Below, one piece after another: positions 32,119 through 42,794 of a stretch of DNA of 64,000 bases. Source of the stretch: Chloranthus sessilifolius (taxonomy: Eukaryota > Streptophyta > Magnoliopsida > Chloranthales > Chloranthaceae). The notes under the pieces were generated by a model. It was given only the letters and a program-made list of their open reading frames with translations, was not told where the DNA came from and did no database searches. Every line of letters begins with the position of its first letter. The stretch's first letter is position 1. The translations under genes were made by a program, and so were the position numbers. The stretch is taken from assembly GCA_021018995.1 (NCBI GenBank), contig CM037587.1, positions 59,742,104-59,806,103 on the forward strand, in the 5' to 3' direction.

Positions 32119-34439
32119 ATGGGGAAAGCTGAGAAATCGTTGTCTAAGATGTTCCCTAGGTCTTCGGCTAAGAAAGTTAGCAAACCCTCCACCAAAGGAA
32201 AAGCTAAAACCTCAGCCAAGAGGAAATTATCGATGGATAAGGCTGATAAGATTGAGAAAGGAAAGAAGGTTAGAATTGAGGAACCCATCCCAGAAACTGA
32301 CCCTATTCCTGAGACTGAGCTTCCTCCTCTTCCTAAACATTTGATACTGCCAAACCCTTTCATTGAAGCTCAGAAGCTGATTCCAGAGCTTAATGTGGAT
32401 GAGAATTTTTTCTTGAACAAACCTAAATGTAAGTTATCCTTCAACTACATCAGGGATGCTTCACTGAGTAATATCTTAACCCCTCTTCCAGAGAAAATTT
32501 ATCCAAGGATAGTGAGATTATGGTACCAGAACATGGTGAAAGTGACTGAGAAGGATACTGATGCCCCAACTCTGGTAATTTTTATTGATGATTGTGATTT
32601 AACCATCACTTATGAAGACATTGGAAATGCCCTGGGGATACCATTTCAGTATGATCCTGCTGGCCCTTTGGCTGCACCAGAGATAGCCTCTTTTAGAGAT
32701 ATGGCTGCCCATCTAACCCAAGGCATAGTTGGAACTGGGCAGTCCATCATGAGGAGAGACTTAGCACCCCAATTTTTACTGATGAATTCCATTTTGAGAG
32801 GGTGTTTGTATGTCACTGGACATAGTCAGGAAAGAAGGACACCCATTTTGGAGGCCCTCTTTCACTTTTCTAAAGGGCAATTGTTCAATGCCCCTATGCT
32901 AATTTTTGAAGCGATGGCTGACATCAGTGCCAAAATGAAGAAGGAACAGAAAATAGCTAGAATACCATTTGGAAGGTTGATCACAGCCCTACTAAGGGCT
33001 AAATTTGACATTGATGAGCAAGAGCCATTTGAGATTGTAACACCTCATGCCTTTGGGAAGAACGCTTGGACTACAAGCCAAACCATGTTGAATAGAATGA
33101 GGGAAGAGGCTGAGCCAGCCCAGGAGGCTGCTATACCTGAAACTGAGGTGACAAGCTCTTTAGCTGCACCCATTGCACCTGCAGCTACCATTGAACCTAC
33201 TACCATTGTTGAGGAGACCACCATCTTGCCCACCTCACCTATCACAGCACCTATCCCAGTAGTTCCATCACTCATCACCACCACAATCCCAATTGCAGAT
33301 TCTCCCCCAACACCAACCATTCCAGCCATACTTACACCACCAATTTCACCTAACGATTTCCCAGATATACCCACAGATTTTGTTGAAAACTCACCTAGCA
33401 CTCCTCTCCTACAAAGCTTCTCAGGTTCAACCCATTCAGTTCATACACCTGAAATCACCCATACTCTTGAACCTGAGATATTCACCACTGAAGCTTATTC
33501 ATCTTTGATGGGATATATCTTGGAGAATATTGGGCATGAATCTATCCCAGTACTTGATACCCCCAATTCACTCATTTGGCTACTTCCCCCTTTACAGTTA
33601 TCCCACCTATTGCTCCTCCTCAACCACCTACATCAATCATACCAGTCACTACTCTGCCTACCACACACACACCTGACACAATTAGCCAAATCTTCACCTT
33701 TCTCCAATCTATCCAAGCCCAGCTACAGATCAACACAGACAACCAGTCTGTGATAAATTCCATTCTCCAAACCTTGGCCTCCACATCCCAACCAACTACC
33801 TTAGTCACAATACCCTCTACTTCTGACCATGCTACCCAAACAGAACCTGAGGTAGTACTTTTGGATTCACCTCCACCCATCCCCACTGTCTCTGACCTTG
33901 CTACCCAAATAGAACCTAAGATAGCACTTTTAGATTCTCTGTCCCCCACTGCTGGGATACATATGGTCCCCTACCACTCCATTCCTATTCCACGTTTTGC
34001 CACTCTTAAAAGGGCTATGGAAGAGAACCCTTACATCTTTCGCGATGTCCTTAAGGGGATTGCAGATCTTCAAGCTTACATTAAGACTCCTTATGAAGAC
34101 CAGATTCGGAAGCTGGAGCTGTTTATGCAATTTGAGAGAGATAAGATGCAGGACCTGCTGAGCCAAACATATCAGATGGTTAGGAGTGAGAAGCACAAAG
34201 TTTCCATTTTACAAGAGAAGCTTGAACAAGAAAAATTGAGGGCTGATAGACTTGAAAAATATATTGGCCTCACCAAAAAGATCAAGTCTGAGGAGTACAC
34301 CGAACTTCAAGCCACAATCCAAGAGAAAGCTAAATCAAGTTCAGACTCCACTATTGCCTTAAGTTCAGACTCCAACACTGATTCCAGTTCTGACTACATT
34401 GAACCAACTTATGATAGAGATTTTGACCCTAGTTATTAG
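32119..34439 (+). pseudogene. Accessory ORF, putative plant transposon protein type (Athila-like element)
   Basis: From ATG 32119 (an in-frame ATG also lies at 32038) the frame is open to 33753. The N-terminus is strongly basic with Lys/Ser repeats (MGKAEKSLSKMFPRSSAKK), a likely nuclear signal. Residues about 95-310 form a folded-looking domain with IYPRIVRLWYQNM, DLTITYEDIGNALGIP, FLLMNSILRGCLYVTGHSQE and FGRLITALLRAKFD, which I take for the putative plant transposon protein domain. A long Pro/Thr/Ile-rich linker follows. A frameshift near 33560 moves the rest to the frame 33576-34439: Gln-rich FTFLQSIQAQLQINTDNQS, a coiled coil (MQFERDKMQDLLSQTYQM, LQEKLEQEKLRADRLEKYI) and a Ser/Asp-rich end. 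No RT or env-like membrane segment is seen. Role unknown. Confidence 0.75.
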
Positions 34440-36220
34440 ACTACCTTGTAAATTTTTTATCTTTTTGTTGTTTGTGTAGAGTTTAATTAATGTTTACTGT
34501 TTACTTTTGCTGATTTGTCCATTACTGTGCATTTTTTTTTTCCTCTCCGTCATTGTGCTTATTGTTTTTTTTTTTTTTTTTTCTTTTTACTTATCCACTT
34601 CTGGACCAGTGAGGACACTGCTCCTCATAGGGTTGGGGGTGTGACAGAGATGCCAATAATTTAGTTAACATTGATGCAGCTTATGATCAGCAGAATTTTT
34701 GAAAATGAAGTGATTTCACACCTATTTTTTTGAAAAATGAGGAAGTTAAAACTTTTCAAAATTGATTTCTAGTGTAATTCTAATACTTTCATGAAGTGAA
34801 TGTCAGAAAATTCCCAAAAGAAATTTGATGTTCTAGTAAACCTAAAAGAGAGAAAACAGTGATGATATACCTCAGGAATTTGATAGAAAACCACACCCAG
34901 TGAGATTTGGGCCTGAAATGAATTCTTTGGAGGTATGAATTGGCAATTTTTTTCTACTATAGGGACTGTTTGAACCTGCTTGTTATCATAGAAGTTACAC
35001 ATATCCAAATTAAAATAGCTTGACAGCAATCATGATATTAAAGACATGATGTAAAGTCTCCTTTTGGACAGTTTGAACTTCGAAAAGCCTCACCTTTTGA
35101 AACTGCCCTTGATACACACCAGTTGAGCTTTATAAATCCAAGATTTCTTTGAAACCTCATCATCCTCATTTAGCCTAACCCTCACTCTGAGAATTCAGAA
35201 GGTAAAGGAAAGAAAGCTGAAGAAAGATGTGTTGGGTAACAGTTTGGTAAAAGTAAAAGAAAAATAATTGAAGGCAATAATGTATCAACAGAAGAAATGT
35301 GGCATTCCAGTCAATATTGCTTTGTTAAAAAAAAAAAAAAGAAAAAAAGAAAAAGAAAAAGGAAAAGTCATTTCATTGGAAGTTTGAAAAAGGAAGAGAA
35401 AAAGATGACCACTTTGGCTCTGAAAATTCAAAGAAGAAGATGAAATTGTGCTAAATTGAAGAAGGTGTATCTATCACCTCCTTACCTTGACTGACTTCTC
35501 AATTTTGAACTCCATTCCACCCCTTTATTCTTGATAAATTTCACCCATAAGCCACATTACAACCCAAGTTAAAGTCCTTACTGATCAAAGATGGATTGAG
35601 CTGTCACATGGAGATAAGGATTTGTGTAATTTATGGTGAAAAGAGCAGTGAATTCAGAACTAAAAAGCAATGCCTATACTCCTGCTTACAGTCCTATTTG
35701 AGGGCTATAACTGCTCCTGAGCTGTGTGAAATAGTACAACCCTCCTACTTGCATGTTGAGTGAAAACCTGGTCAGAGTTGGGTTTGAAATCAACTTATTT
35801 GGGATAACATCATACAGGATTCTCAAATAGAAGGCAAGCTTTTCATTACTTTTTCTTTTAAAAACTTTTTGACACAAACTGAGTGAATGGTAAAAGGAAT
35901 TACAGCAGAATTTTAGTTTTGAACTGATGTTTTCTTGAGAATCCTCTTACAGCTTGATTGATGTAGGTGTGAATAAGCTGATTGGATGAAAGTCTGTTTT
36001 AACAGAACTGCATTGATATTAACTGATTTATTGGAGAAGTTTGTGGGTACCTTCACTGAAAACCCTCAGGAGACTTCACTCCTCCACTAGGGATCACCTA
36101 GGGGTTTAAAAGGCTTGTTGCATATGCTAAATGCAACTGTGTTCCCTACAAAAGTGGCTTTTCATTCTGTTTTTAAGTTTGTCTTTGCTCAGGGACTAGC
36201 AAAGCTTAAGTTTGGAGGTG
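34440..36220 (+). other. 3' untranslated region of the Athila-like element
   Basis: AT-rich with T-runs (34531-34583) and an A-rich run at 35327-35362. No protein motif on either strand. It ends in the purine-rich AAGTTTGGAGGTG before the LTR. Confidence 0.75.
36208..36220 (+). other. Polypurine tract of the Athila-like element
   Basis: AAGTTTGGAGGTG directly before TGTTGAGAAC. Similar TTTGGGGG-type tracts are typical of the lineage. Confidence 0.7.
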
Positions 36221-36330
36221 TGTTGAGAACTGGAAAATACCATTTTCCACCCCTTAATCTGGGCCTTGATAGACCCTTGAGAGAACTAAATAAGTGTTTT
36301 AGGTGCTTGTTTTACAGCGAATAACAAAGG
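36221..36330 (+). repeat. Truncated 3' LTR of the Athila-like element
   Basis: The first 110 bases match 23867-23975; about 1.73 kb is missing. Homology stops after AACAAAGG at 36330. Confidence 0.92.
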
Positions 36331-36335
36331 AAAAT

Positions 36336-36594
36336 ACCTATCGTCTGGGGGGGGAGAGAATTTTTTTTGAAATAATGCCCTTTTGGCTCAGACTCGGGTG
36401 TTTAAAACCCCTCTCCAGGGGCCTGGCGCATCTATTACACGGGCTAGGCTATTTTTTGGCTCGATTTGGTCTAGCGTGTGTAATACACATGCCAAGCCAT
36501 TGCTGGCCAAGATTTGGCTTGGTGTGTGTATTAAACAAGCCGAGCCTGGCCCCACTTTTGACTCTATTGTGCACACCCCCCCCAGACGATAGGT
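36336..36594. repeat. 19-bp perfect inverted repeat at the deletion junction
   Basis: ACCTATCGTCTGGGGGGGG at 36336-36354 is the exact reverse complement of 36576-36594. In the related E2 region only the right arm is present (54532-54547, shorter C-run); the left-arm position reads TTTAGGAAAAGGGGGG. Confidence 0.93.
36418..36555 (+). repeat. GGCGTGTGTAATACAC hairpin array (copy A 3' region)
   Basis: Three to four copies of the Tat family palindrome, matching 54370-54515 of E2. Confidence 0.85.
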
Positions 36595-37404
36595 CGATCT
36601 CCATTCGATCTACCTGGGAGGCTGTGCTAGAATAAGTGCCTCAGGATCAATAAGCATCCCGAGCACACATGAAATAACAGTAAAAAAGTCCAAAAAAATT
36701 CACATAAAAAAGTCTAAAAAATTTCACATGAAATAATAGAAAAAAAATTCATATAAAAAATCAAAAAATCCACATAAAATGATAGAAAATTCTTCATAAA
36801 ATAACAAAAAAATTTACAAAAATAATTTATTTAAAAAAAAGCGGCATGTACTCATAAAAAGCGTTGCGTCATCAATTTGCTCGGCTCAGGTGGTCATGCT
36901 AAATCAATTTCGAGATCGATTTCGCCCAAAGACCTTGAACCCTGCTTCATGCAAGGGCACCCTTGGCCAGTCAAATGGGGCAATCAATGCCTCACATGAT
37001 CGGACACAAACTGTGGACCTTTACGTGTTTGCTTCGCGCTTATCTCTAATTATGGGTCGGTCACCCCCCACTTACGGGGCTGCTTTATTCAGAATGAGAC
37101 TTGAACATCAAACACCTTCAATCATCTCAAGAAGCAGACATTTTTTCTAATATATTGGGCTTTCGCAACTCTCCCTATCTCGATTATGCCCAGTAATGTC
37201 GCTACGCACTTGGGGACTGAAAGGCTTGAGGAACGAACATTTTTCCTGTCATACAGGGCTTCCGTTTGCTTTCCATATTACCCACCTGATGTTTGAGATT
37301 CGTTTTTGAATACGACGGACCTGTCAGTGATGCCTTGGGCCTTTTCAGATGTCTCTTTCTTTGGCATGCGATCATTAGTTATATGATATTAAAGAGGGGA
37401 TATT

Positions 37405-37417
37405 AAAGAGGGGCATC
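37405..37417 (+). other. Polypurine tract of copy A
   Basis: AAAGAGGGGCATC directly before TGTAAACACCC. Its presence left of this LTR shows that the LTR served as the 3' LTR of copy A. Confidence 0.85.
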
Positions 37418-37805
37418 TGTAAACACCCAAATTTGACCCAAGGCCCGATCGAAACATACTTCAAGAGAGGCGCACCCCCAAACTTTTGATAACTTCTCCC
37501 ATACCCTTAGGAATCTTCCTAAACCCCTAGGAACTTGCCCAAAACCCTTAGGAATCTTCCCAAACCCTTAGGAACTTGTGCATACCCTTAGGAATTACCC
37601 TTGACCTCTCCAGACCCGTACTTAACCCTCTCAGACAATGATCAGAGAGAGATATGCCATGGCTGGTTGAAACCTCTACTAAGACTTAATCTTATACCAT
37701 TGAAAAGTAGAGGTTCTTAGCTTTCCAACAAACTAAGAATCACCTCAATTCGAGTTGTACATCGAAAGTTACTAAGAACCCGGCGGCCTGTGAGTTGCAC
37801 TTGAT

Positions 37806-37975
37806 TAGGGCATATATGGTACATGTATTACATGCGCCAAGCCATTTTTTTTCAAAACTTGTTTGCCGCATCTAATACACACGCAAAGTATAGGTGGGAC
37901 CCACCTCGGGCTCTGAACTTTCGGACATTGTAGCTATGCTTGGCGTGTGTAATACATGCGCCAGGTTTAGCTACA
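37806..37975 (+). repeat. GTGTGTAATACATGCGCCA array (shared LTR)
   Basis: Copies such as GGTACATGTATTACATGCGCC, TGCCGCATCTAATACACACG and GGCGTGTGTAATACATGCGCC, same as 55745-55910. Confidence 0.85.
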
Positions 37976-38285
37976 GTAACCATGGTTTTTTACTCGAAAT
38001 ACACTTTTGGGGTTTAACTTGTTGACCATCTCAATATTTATGATGGTTTTCATTAGGACTGCTTGTTAAGACCTAAAAAGTACAACTTTTCACCCCTTAA
38101 CTTAATCTCTGTTAGACCCTTAGTCATTTAATAAATGTGTGTTATGCAAGTTTTTTAGGTAATAAGCAGCAGCTGTAGATAAGGCCCTAACCATGCCAAG
38201 AAGCTTACTTTTGCCCCAGAAGTTCCTCAAGAGAAAGGAGGTTAGACCCAGACAGAGAATTGGCTGTAGCATAGGCACAACAAAG

Positions 38286-38870
38286 CAAAAAAATGTTAAG
38301 AAGTGAGCCTCGCGCAGATGTCGCAGGGTTCAATTATTTCAGAGAAAAAGGCTTCGCACAGTTATCGCGAGTTTCTGAAGGCAATACACCAACTGGTCGC
38401 ACTATTCCCACGCAGATGAATGACAGAAGAGTCCAGAAAGTAGAGTTCACGCAGTTCTCGTGAGGCTCAGTCATAAGCTCTCACACAGTCTCGCGCAGCT
38501 CAAGAAAGGTGCCTTTAATCTTCGCATGATTCACTGAGGAGAGAGAGCTCCAGGCATTCCTGTGAGCAGCTGTCGCGCAGTGGCCGTGGGATACAAACCT
38601 TCAGGGAACTGCTCGCGCGATCCAGAAGCCCATGCACATTGCTTCTTCGTGAGGATCTCTGTGAGATTCACTAAGGAACGAACCGTGCGCGCAATTCTCG
38701 TGCCATTCAAATAGAAAGCTCAATCCCGCGATGACCAAAGCATTCCTGCGATGACCAAAGTATCAATCTCGCGACTGCAAGAGCTTCAAGTCAATTCAAT
38801 CCCGCGATGCCAATTCTATCATGTGATAAAACTTGGAAATCCTTGCTACCTAGCGAGGCTCGGGATCTTA
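38286..38870 (+). repeat. TCGCGCAG motif array
   Basis: More than 15 copies of CTCGCGCAG, TTCTCGTGAGG, CCCGCGATG and similar CG-centred sites within 590 bases of the solo LTR. Confidence 0.75.
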
Positions 38871-39043
38871 ACTTCTCCCCACTTCTATAAGGGCAATCTG
38901 GGAACTTCCAGCAACTAGGGCACGCACTCCAATGCTCCAATCTTCATGCACATGCCTCGAGGCATCCAAGGAACATAAATGGGCCACGATTGCATTGATA
39001 AAATTAGGGTTTTCCTAACCCTAATGCTCTGATAGATGACTGC

Positions 39044-39050
39044 TATATAA
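39044..39050 (+). promoter_or_regulatory. TATA box of the solo LTR
   Basis: TATATAA about 980 bases into the LTR, close to the TATA position in the Athila-like 5' LTR. Confidence 0.5.
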
Positions 39051-40688
39051 GCCTAAGCCTAGTTTAGGTTTAAGGGACTTCTATACTCCTTGAATCAGCT
39101 ATAGAATTCTAATAGGCTAAGGTTAGGGTTTAGGCAGCTTCTTTTTCCCTTTTCTTCTCTCTATAGTCCAGCACTTGCTGGCTATACCTTTGTATGATTA
39201 TTTGGAATAGTTTTTATGGAGTTTTTATAATAGGAGCTTATGCATGTATGGGATTGAATTTTGAGGGTTGTTCTATACAAGGCTGCTGCCTTGAGATCCT
39301 CCATTGCTATGTTGCATTGTAAGCAATGGAGGATTATTTTTAAAGGATTTATTTAGATCCAAGTGCCCTATATGTCCAGGTTAGGCACATTGCAGGCCTA
39401 TGCCCCACCACAGGATCCACTAAATCTGAATCCCCATGGGAGCCTGTGCTAGTAGCCTTGTGAACATAGTGGTGGCAACAATCTTCTTGTTCTGTCTCAG
39501 ACCTCTGTGAGGAGGATAACCTCTGTGGATAGTCTGTGACCATTCCAGTGTACAGGTTATAGCCCTAGGGTGAGGCCAATCCACAGATCTAAGACAGATT
39601 CTTCTTCTCTGCGCTTGTGCTTGTAGCCTTGTGAGAGATTGTGCGCAGATAAACTCCCCTATATTTGTAAAGACCCACCATCAGATGGCAGATCTGATCT
39701 AGCTGTAGAGATTGTAGGCTTGTGACTGGATCACTGCTGTCTTTCTAAACCAGTGAATAGCTAGGCCTAAAATCTAGTACTCAAACTCTTGCTGGTCCTA
39801 TGTGTCCAGGCTAGTGCACATTGCAGACCTAGCCCCACACACAGAACTTTAAAGGTTGAGGTTCCTATGGATTCTTGAGCTGGTAGCCTGGAAGAAGTAG
39901 TGCCTACAATGATAAACTTGTTCTGACCCATCTCTGGATTGTGGTTCCCCTATTGGATAGTCTGTGACCATTTAAGTGGATAGGGTATAACCATAACGGA
40001 TTGGATCATGGCACAGGGGTGAGTTAGATCCTTTCTCCTCTTTGGTGATAATGTAGCCATTGGACAGGATTTCTATAGTAGCAGATCTGAGTCTGAGTTA
40101 TAAGACCCATCAGATCTGTACCTAATAGCTTACTTCTCACCCTTTTATATTTATTTTTTCACACTCCATCATTCTTCTCAACCATTTCTGTAGTACAGAC
40201 ATTAGGTTACCTTAGGATTTAAACATTAGTGACCTTAAATCCCCTTCCATTTAGGATTGTCAGATCTGTAGTCAGATCTGGAAGGCCTACTAAAGATAGC
40301 TCCCTTGGAGCTTTAGATCAACTTTCCCTGTGGGACAAACTCTTACTTATTAAAACTTGCTACAACAGGCCCTGTATCTTGCGTGTCTCAGATATTTTAG
40401 ACTTGCTACTCTGTAGTTTTCAATCAACCTTTGATTCAGTTTCACTAACACATTCTTATCACTGTTTCCAATAAAGTCAGCAACAAGCACTTAAAATAGC
40501 CTAACACTGTTGCACCTTTGATTACCCTATTTGCAACCCTTTAGTTATTTGAAACCTCACCCTATCATCCACCATTGAAGTCCATTGCCCACATTTCCAA
40601 GCTCTCTAAATCCTAGGAATCCTTAGATTAGGAGATTACCTAATTGCTAACCCTAATTAGCACTTAAGCTCCTAACCTCACTTTTTCC

Positions 40689-40696
40689 TATAAATA
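40689..40696 (+). promoter_or_regulatory. TATA box of the Tat-like LTR
   Basis: TATAAATA in CCTATAAATAGCGG; the same box is at 56189-56196 in the 3' LTR. Confidence 0.65.
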
Positions 40697-41419
40697 GCGG
40701 CACCCCTCCCTTTACAAAGGCTTGAAAAATTTTTAAAGAGAGAAAACGATTAAGAGAAAAGCTTTTCCTCCCTTTGGTGCACCCATTCCATACCAATTCC
40801 AGAATTCAAAAGCCCCCTTTAGACCTCATCTTCCACCCAAAAACCTTGAGTTAGGAAAGAACCACCCCCTAGCCTTCTTCCTCTACCCCTTAGCTATCAA
40901 GCCTTAGAGGTAGAACCCTTTCTCCAACCATTCAAGCCATCGGAAGCTCGTCAAGTGCACCTACGTGAAGGTCAACACGCATGCTACAAGGGGTTAAGAG
41001 CTCCGGCTCTCCCCTCTATTCCTCTACCTTCTTAGATTTTGCTCTACCCTTAAATTTGTGCCGTTATGCCGTCGAAATCTCGATAGTGACGGAGGGGTAC
41101 AAATAGGATCAAGGTGCCTTAGGGCAAGAGGAAGTGCTCTTTTCTTTCTTATTTTTCTAGGTTATTTTGGCCACAAGTAGAGACTGCTTTTAAGTGGGTT
41201 GGTCGGGTGCCTAACACCTTCCCAATTGATAACCGAAGCCCCTACCCAAGAGCCTTTGGCGTAGCCCGGTGAATTAGAGTCACATTTTTGATACTTTGGT
41301 GCTTATAAAATTGATTTAGGTTTCCCGGGACACCAAAACCTCTGGGTGGCGACTCTATACTTTTTTTGAGAGTGCGCATTGTCGCGACGGGATAGTAAAA
41401 AATCACACGACCGCATAGA

Positions 41420-41437
41420 TGGCGACTCTATCGGGGA
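41420..41437 (+). other. Primer-binding site of the Tat-like element
   Basis: TGGCGACTCTATCGGGGA, four bases after the LTR. It is close to the tRNA-Arg-type primer site known from Ogre/Tat elements, with probable decay at two positions. Confidence 0.75.
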
Positions 41438-42794
41438 GTAGCTAGTAGAGCTTCCCCTTAAAACTTGGCCTTTTTCTTTATTTTACTAACATTTGCTTAT
41501 TTTTCACTCAACCCTATGATTTCATCAATTTTCTCACCCCTAATTTTTCGTCATTTTACGTGTTTTAGCCGATCGGTGGGCCTACTTGCGCATTATCTTT
41601 ACAATTCCTCTATTTTCCATCATTTACATGCCTTAGCCAATTGGCCGGCCTACTTACGCATTGTCTTTATGATTCATTTACTTTCCGTCATTTATGTGCC
41701 TTAGCCGATTGGCAGGTCTACTTGCGCATTACTTTACGTTTGATCATATCTCATCAGTGGACGACGGCCCATAGAGGCAGCACGGGACCATCACCCTCTG
41801 TTTTTGGACTTTAAAGAAAACTCCCCTAAAATATGAAATTAAAACTAAACCAAGAGGGGACTTAATTGAATTTTTACGGGGGTAGATTTTCATGGGTTGG
41901 GAATTTTAGGCAAAGATATAAACGTCCTGATTCTTGGTATGACGACAACCCCTAGTCGTGATGATCCGCAAAAGAACCACCCCACCTAGTATCTGAGAAG
42001 GCGCTTGTACCGGAGGTATATCAGCTGGCTAACCTATCCAGTTATGAAGCCTAAAACCCTTGGAGGAGAGAGTTAGTAGTCTCGAATCGGCCTTGTATCC
42101 CAAGGTTCGGTGAGGAGAGACCCGGTGCAACGAAGAAATCAGTCCCTGAAAGCATTGCTTTCAGAAAGCCAAAAAAGGAGCCCAATTTCGGGCTACTGTT
42201 CTGCTGTCAAAAATATTTGACCCCACTGTTTGTGCCTGGCGCATGTAAAATATGCGCCAAGCCAGCTTTCCCTAGGTTTACTTTGGCACATATAATACAT
42301 GTGCCAAGCTTGGAAAGACCAAGATTTGCTTTGGCGCATGTAATACACGCGCCAACCTTAGTCGAACCAAATTTGACCTGGCGCATGAAATAATCACGCC
42401 AAGCCTGACCTGAGCAGTGCAGCCCGAGTCTGAGGCCTTTTTCACATCCTCGAGTTCCCCGCTTAGTGGTTTAGCACCTCCGATAGGTCCTGCACTCTCC
42501 AACACCCAATACGCCCCTGTCGGTCAAAAGAGGGTAACTTCTTATTGACTCGCTCCGGGGGATCGGGTTGCTTGTGTTGATTCCCGTGCCTTCAATATAT
42601 CAAAGGGCTCCCCTTTGATTCTTCTGAAGTACATCGGGATCTCGCTGCAAGATTTATTTAGGGTACAAACACCACCCAAAACGAGAATTCAAGGGCCCCA
42701 AAGTTGTTCATCATTAAAATCCATTTAGAAAATTTCAAAAAATTAAATAAACTAAAAAACCTAAAAAAGAAGAAACCATCATGGTGCCGGCACA
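41438..42794 (+). other. Leader of E2
   Basis: Non-coding. At 42230-42410 it carries four copies of the GGCGCATGTAATACACGCGCC palindrome. Tat leaders are often long. The region aligns with 10159-10683 of copy A. Confidence 0.7.
42230..42410 (+). repeat. GGCGCATGTAATACACGCGCC hairpin array (E2 leader)
   Basis: Copies at about 42238, 42285, 42330 and 42380, each able to fold on itself around a TAAT centre, spaced about 45-50 bases. Confidence 0.88.

Larger units (their letters stand above)
23867..36330 (+). mobile_element. Athila-like retrotransposon with accessory ORF, 3' LTR truncated
   Basis: Plus-strand element of 12.5 kb: 5' LTR 23867-25708, tRNA-Asp-type primer site 25715-25732, gag-pol 25903-31082, motif array 31262-31745, accessory ORF 32119-34439, polypurine tract by 36220 and the first 110 bases of a 3' LTR. 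Gag (LRDYFAPGAYNSPFCIQF) and RT ([17 protein letters not shown]) are of Athila type. It entered copy A's gag. The rest of its 3' LTR was lost in a deletion that also took the middle of copy A. Confidence 0.9.
36331..37417 (+). mobile_element. 3' internal end of Tat-like copy A
   Basis: It aligns with E2 at about 54314-55362, for example GGGGAGAGAATTT, ATAATGCCCTTTTG and CAGACGATAGGTCGATCTCC. It carries the GGCGTGTGTAATACAC array (36418-36555) and ends in polypurine tract AAAGAGGGGCATC at 37405-37417. Everything in copy A between gag (23866) and here has been deleted. The first bases, 36331-36354, are the odd junction described in the findings. Confidence 0.8.
38064..40506 (+). mobile_element. 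Solo LTR, Athila-like, nested in the Tat-like LTR
   Basis: 2443 bp, TGTTAAGACC...CCTAACA, flanked by CTGCT (38059-38063) and CTGTT (40507-40511), a 5-bp duplication with one transition. Removing it restores the sequence of the uninterrupted LTR copy at 55990-56020. Its 3' part matches window bases 1-245. TATATAA at 39044-39050 is a likely TATA box. An array of TCGCGCAG-like sites covers 38286-38870. Confidence 0.93.
37418..41415 (+). repeat. Shared Tat-like LTR (3' of copy A, 5' of E2), interrupted
   Basis: TGTAAACACCC...CGACCGCA. Without the solo LTR 38064-40506 and its duplicated 5 bp it is about 1.55 kb, equal to 55363-56908. It has a polypurine tract on its left and a primer site on its right, so it belongs to both copies. 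TATA box at 40689-40696. Contains the hairpin array at 37806-37975. Confidence 0.88.

Noticed and set aside
32119-34439. Envelope-like gene of Athila type
   Set aside because: No signal peptide or membrane segment is visible; basic N-terminus and coiled coil fit a nuclear accessory protein better.
36336-36594. MITE with 19-bp terminal inverted repeats
   Set aside because: The interior is ordinary Tat 3' DNA also present in E2, and no target duplication flanks it; a templated repair junction explains it better.
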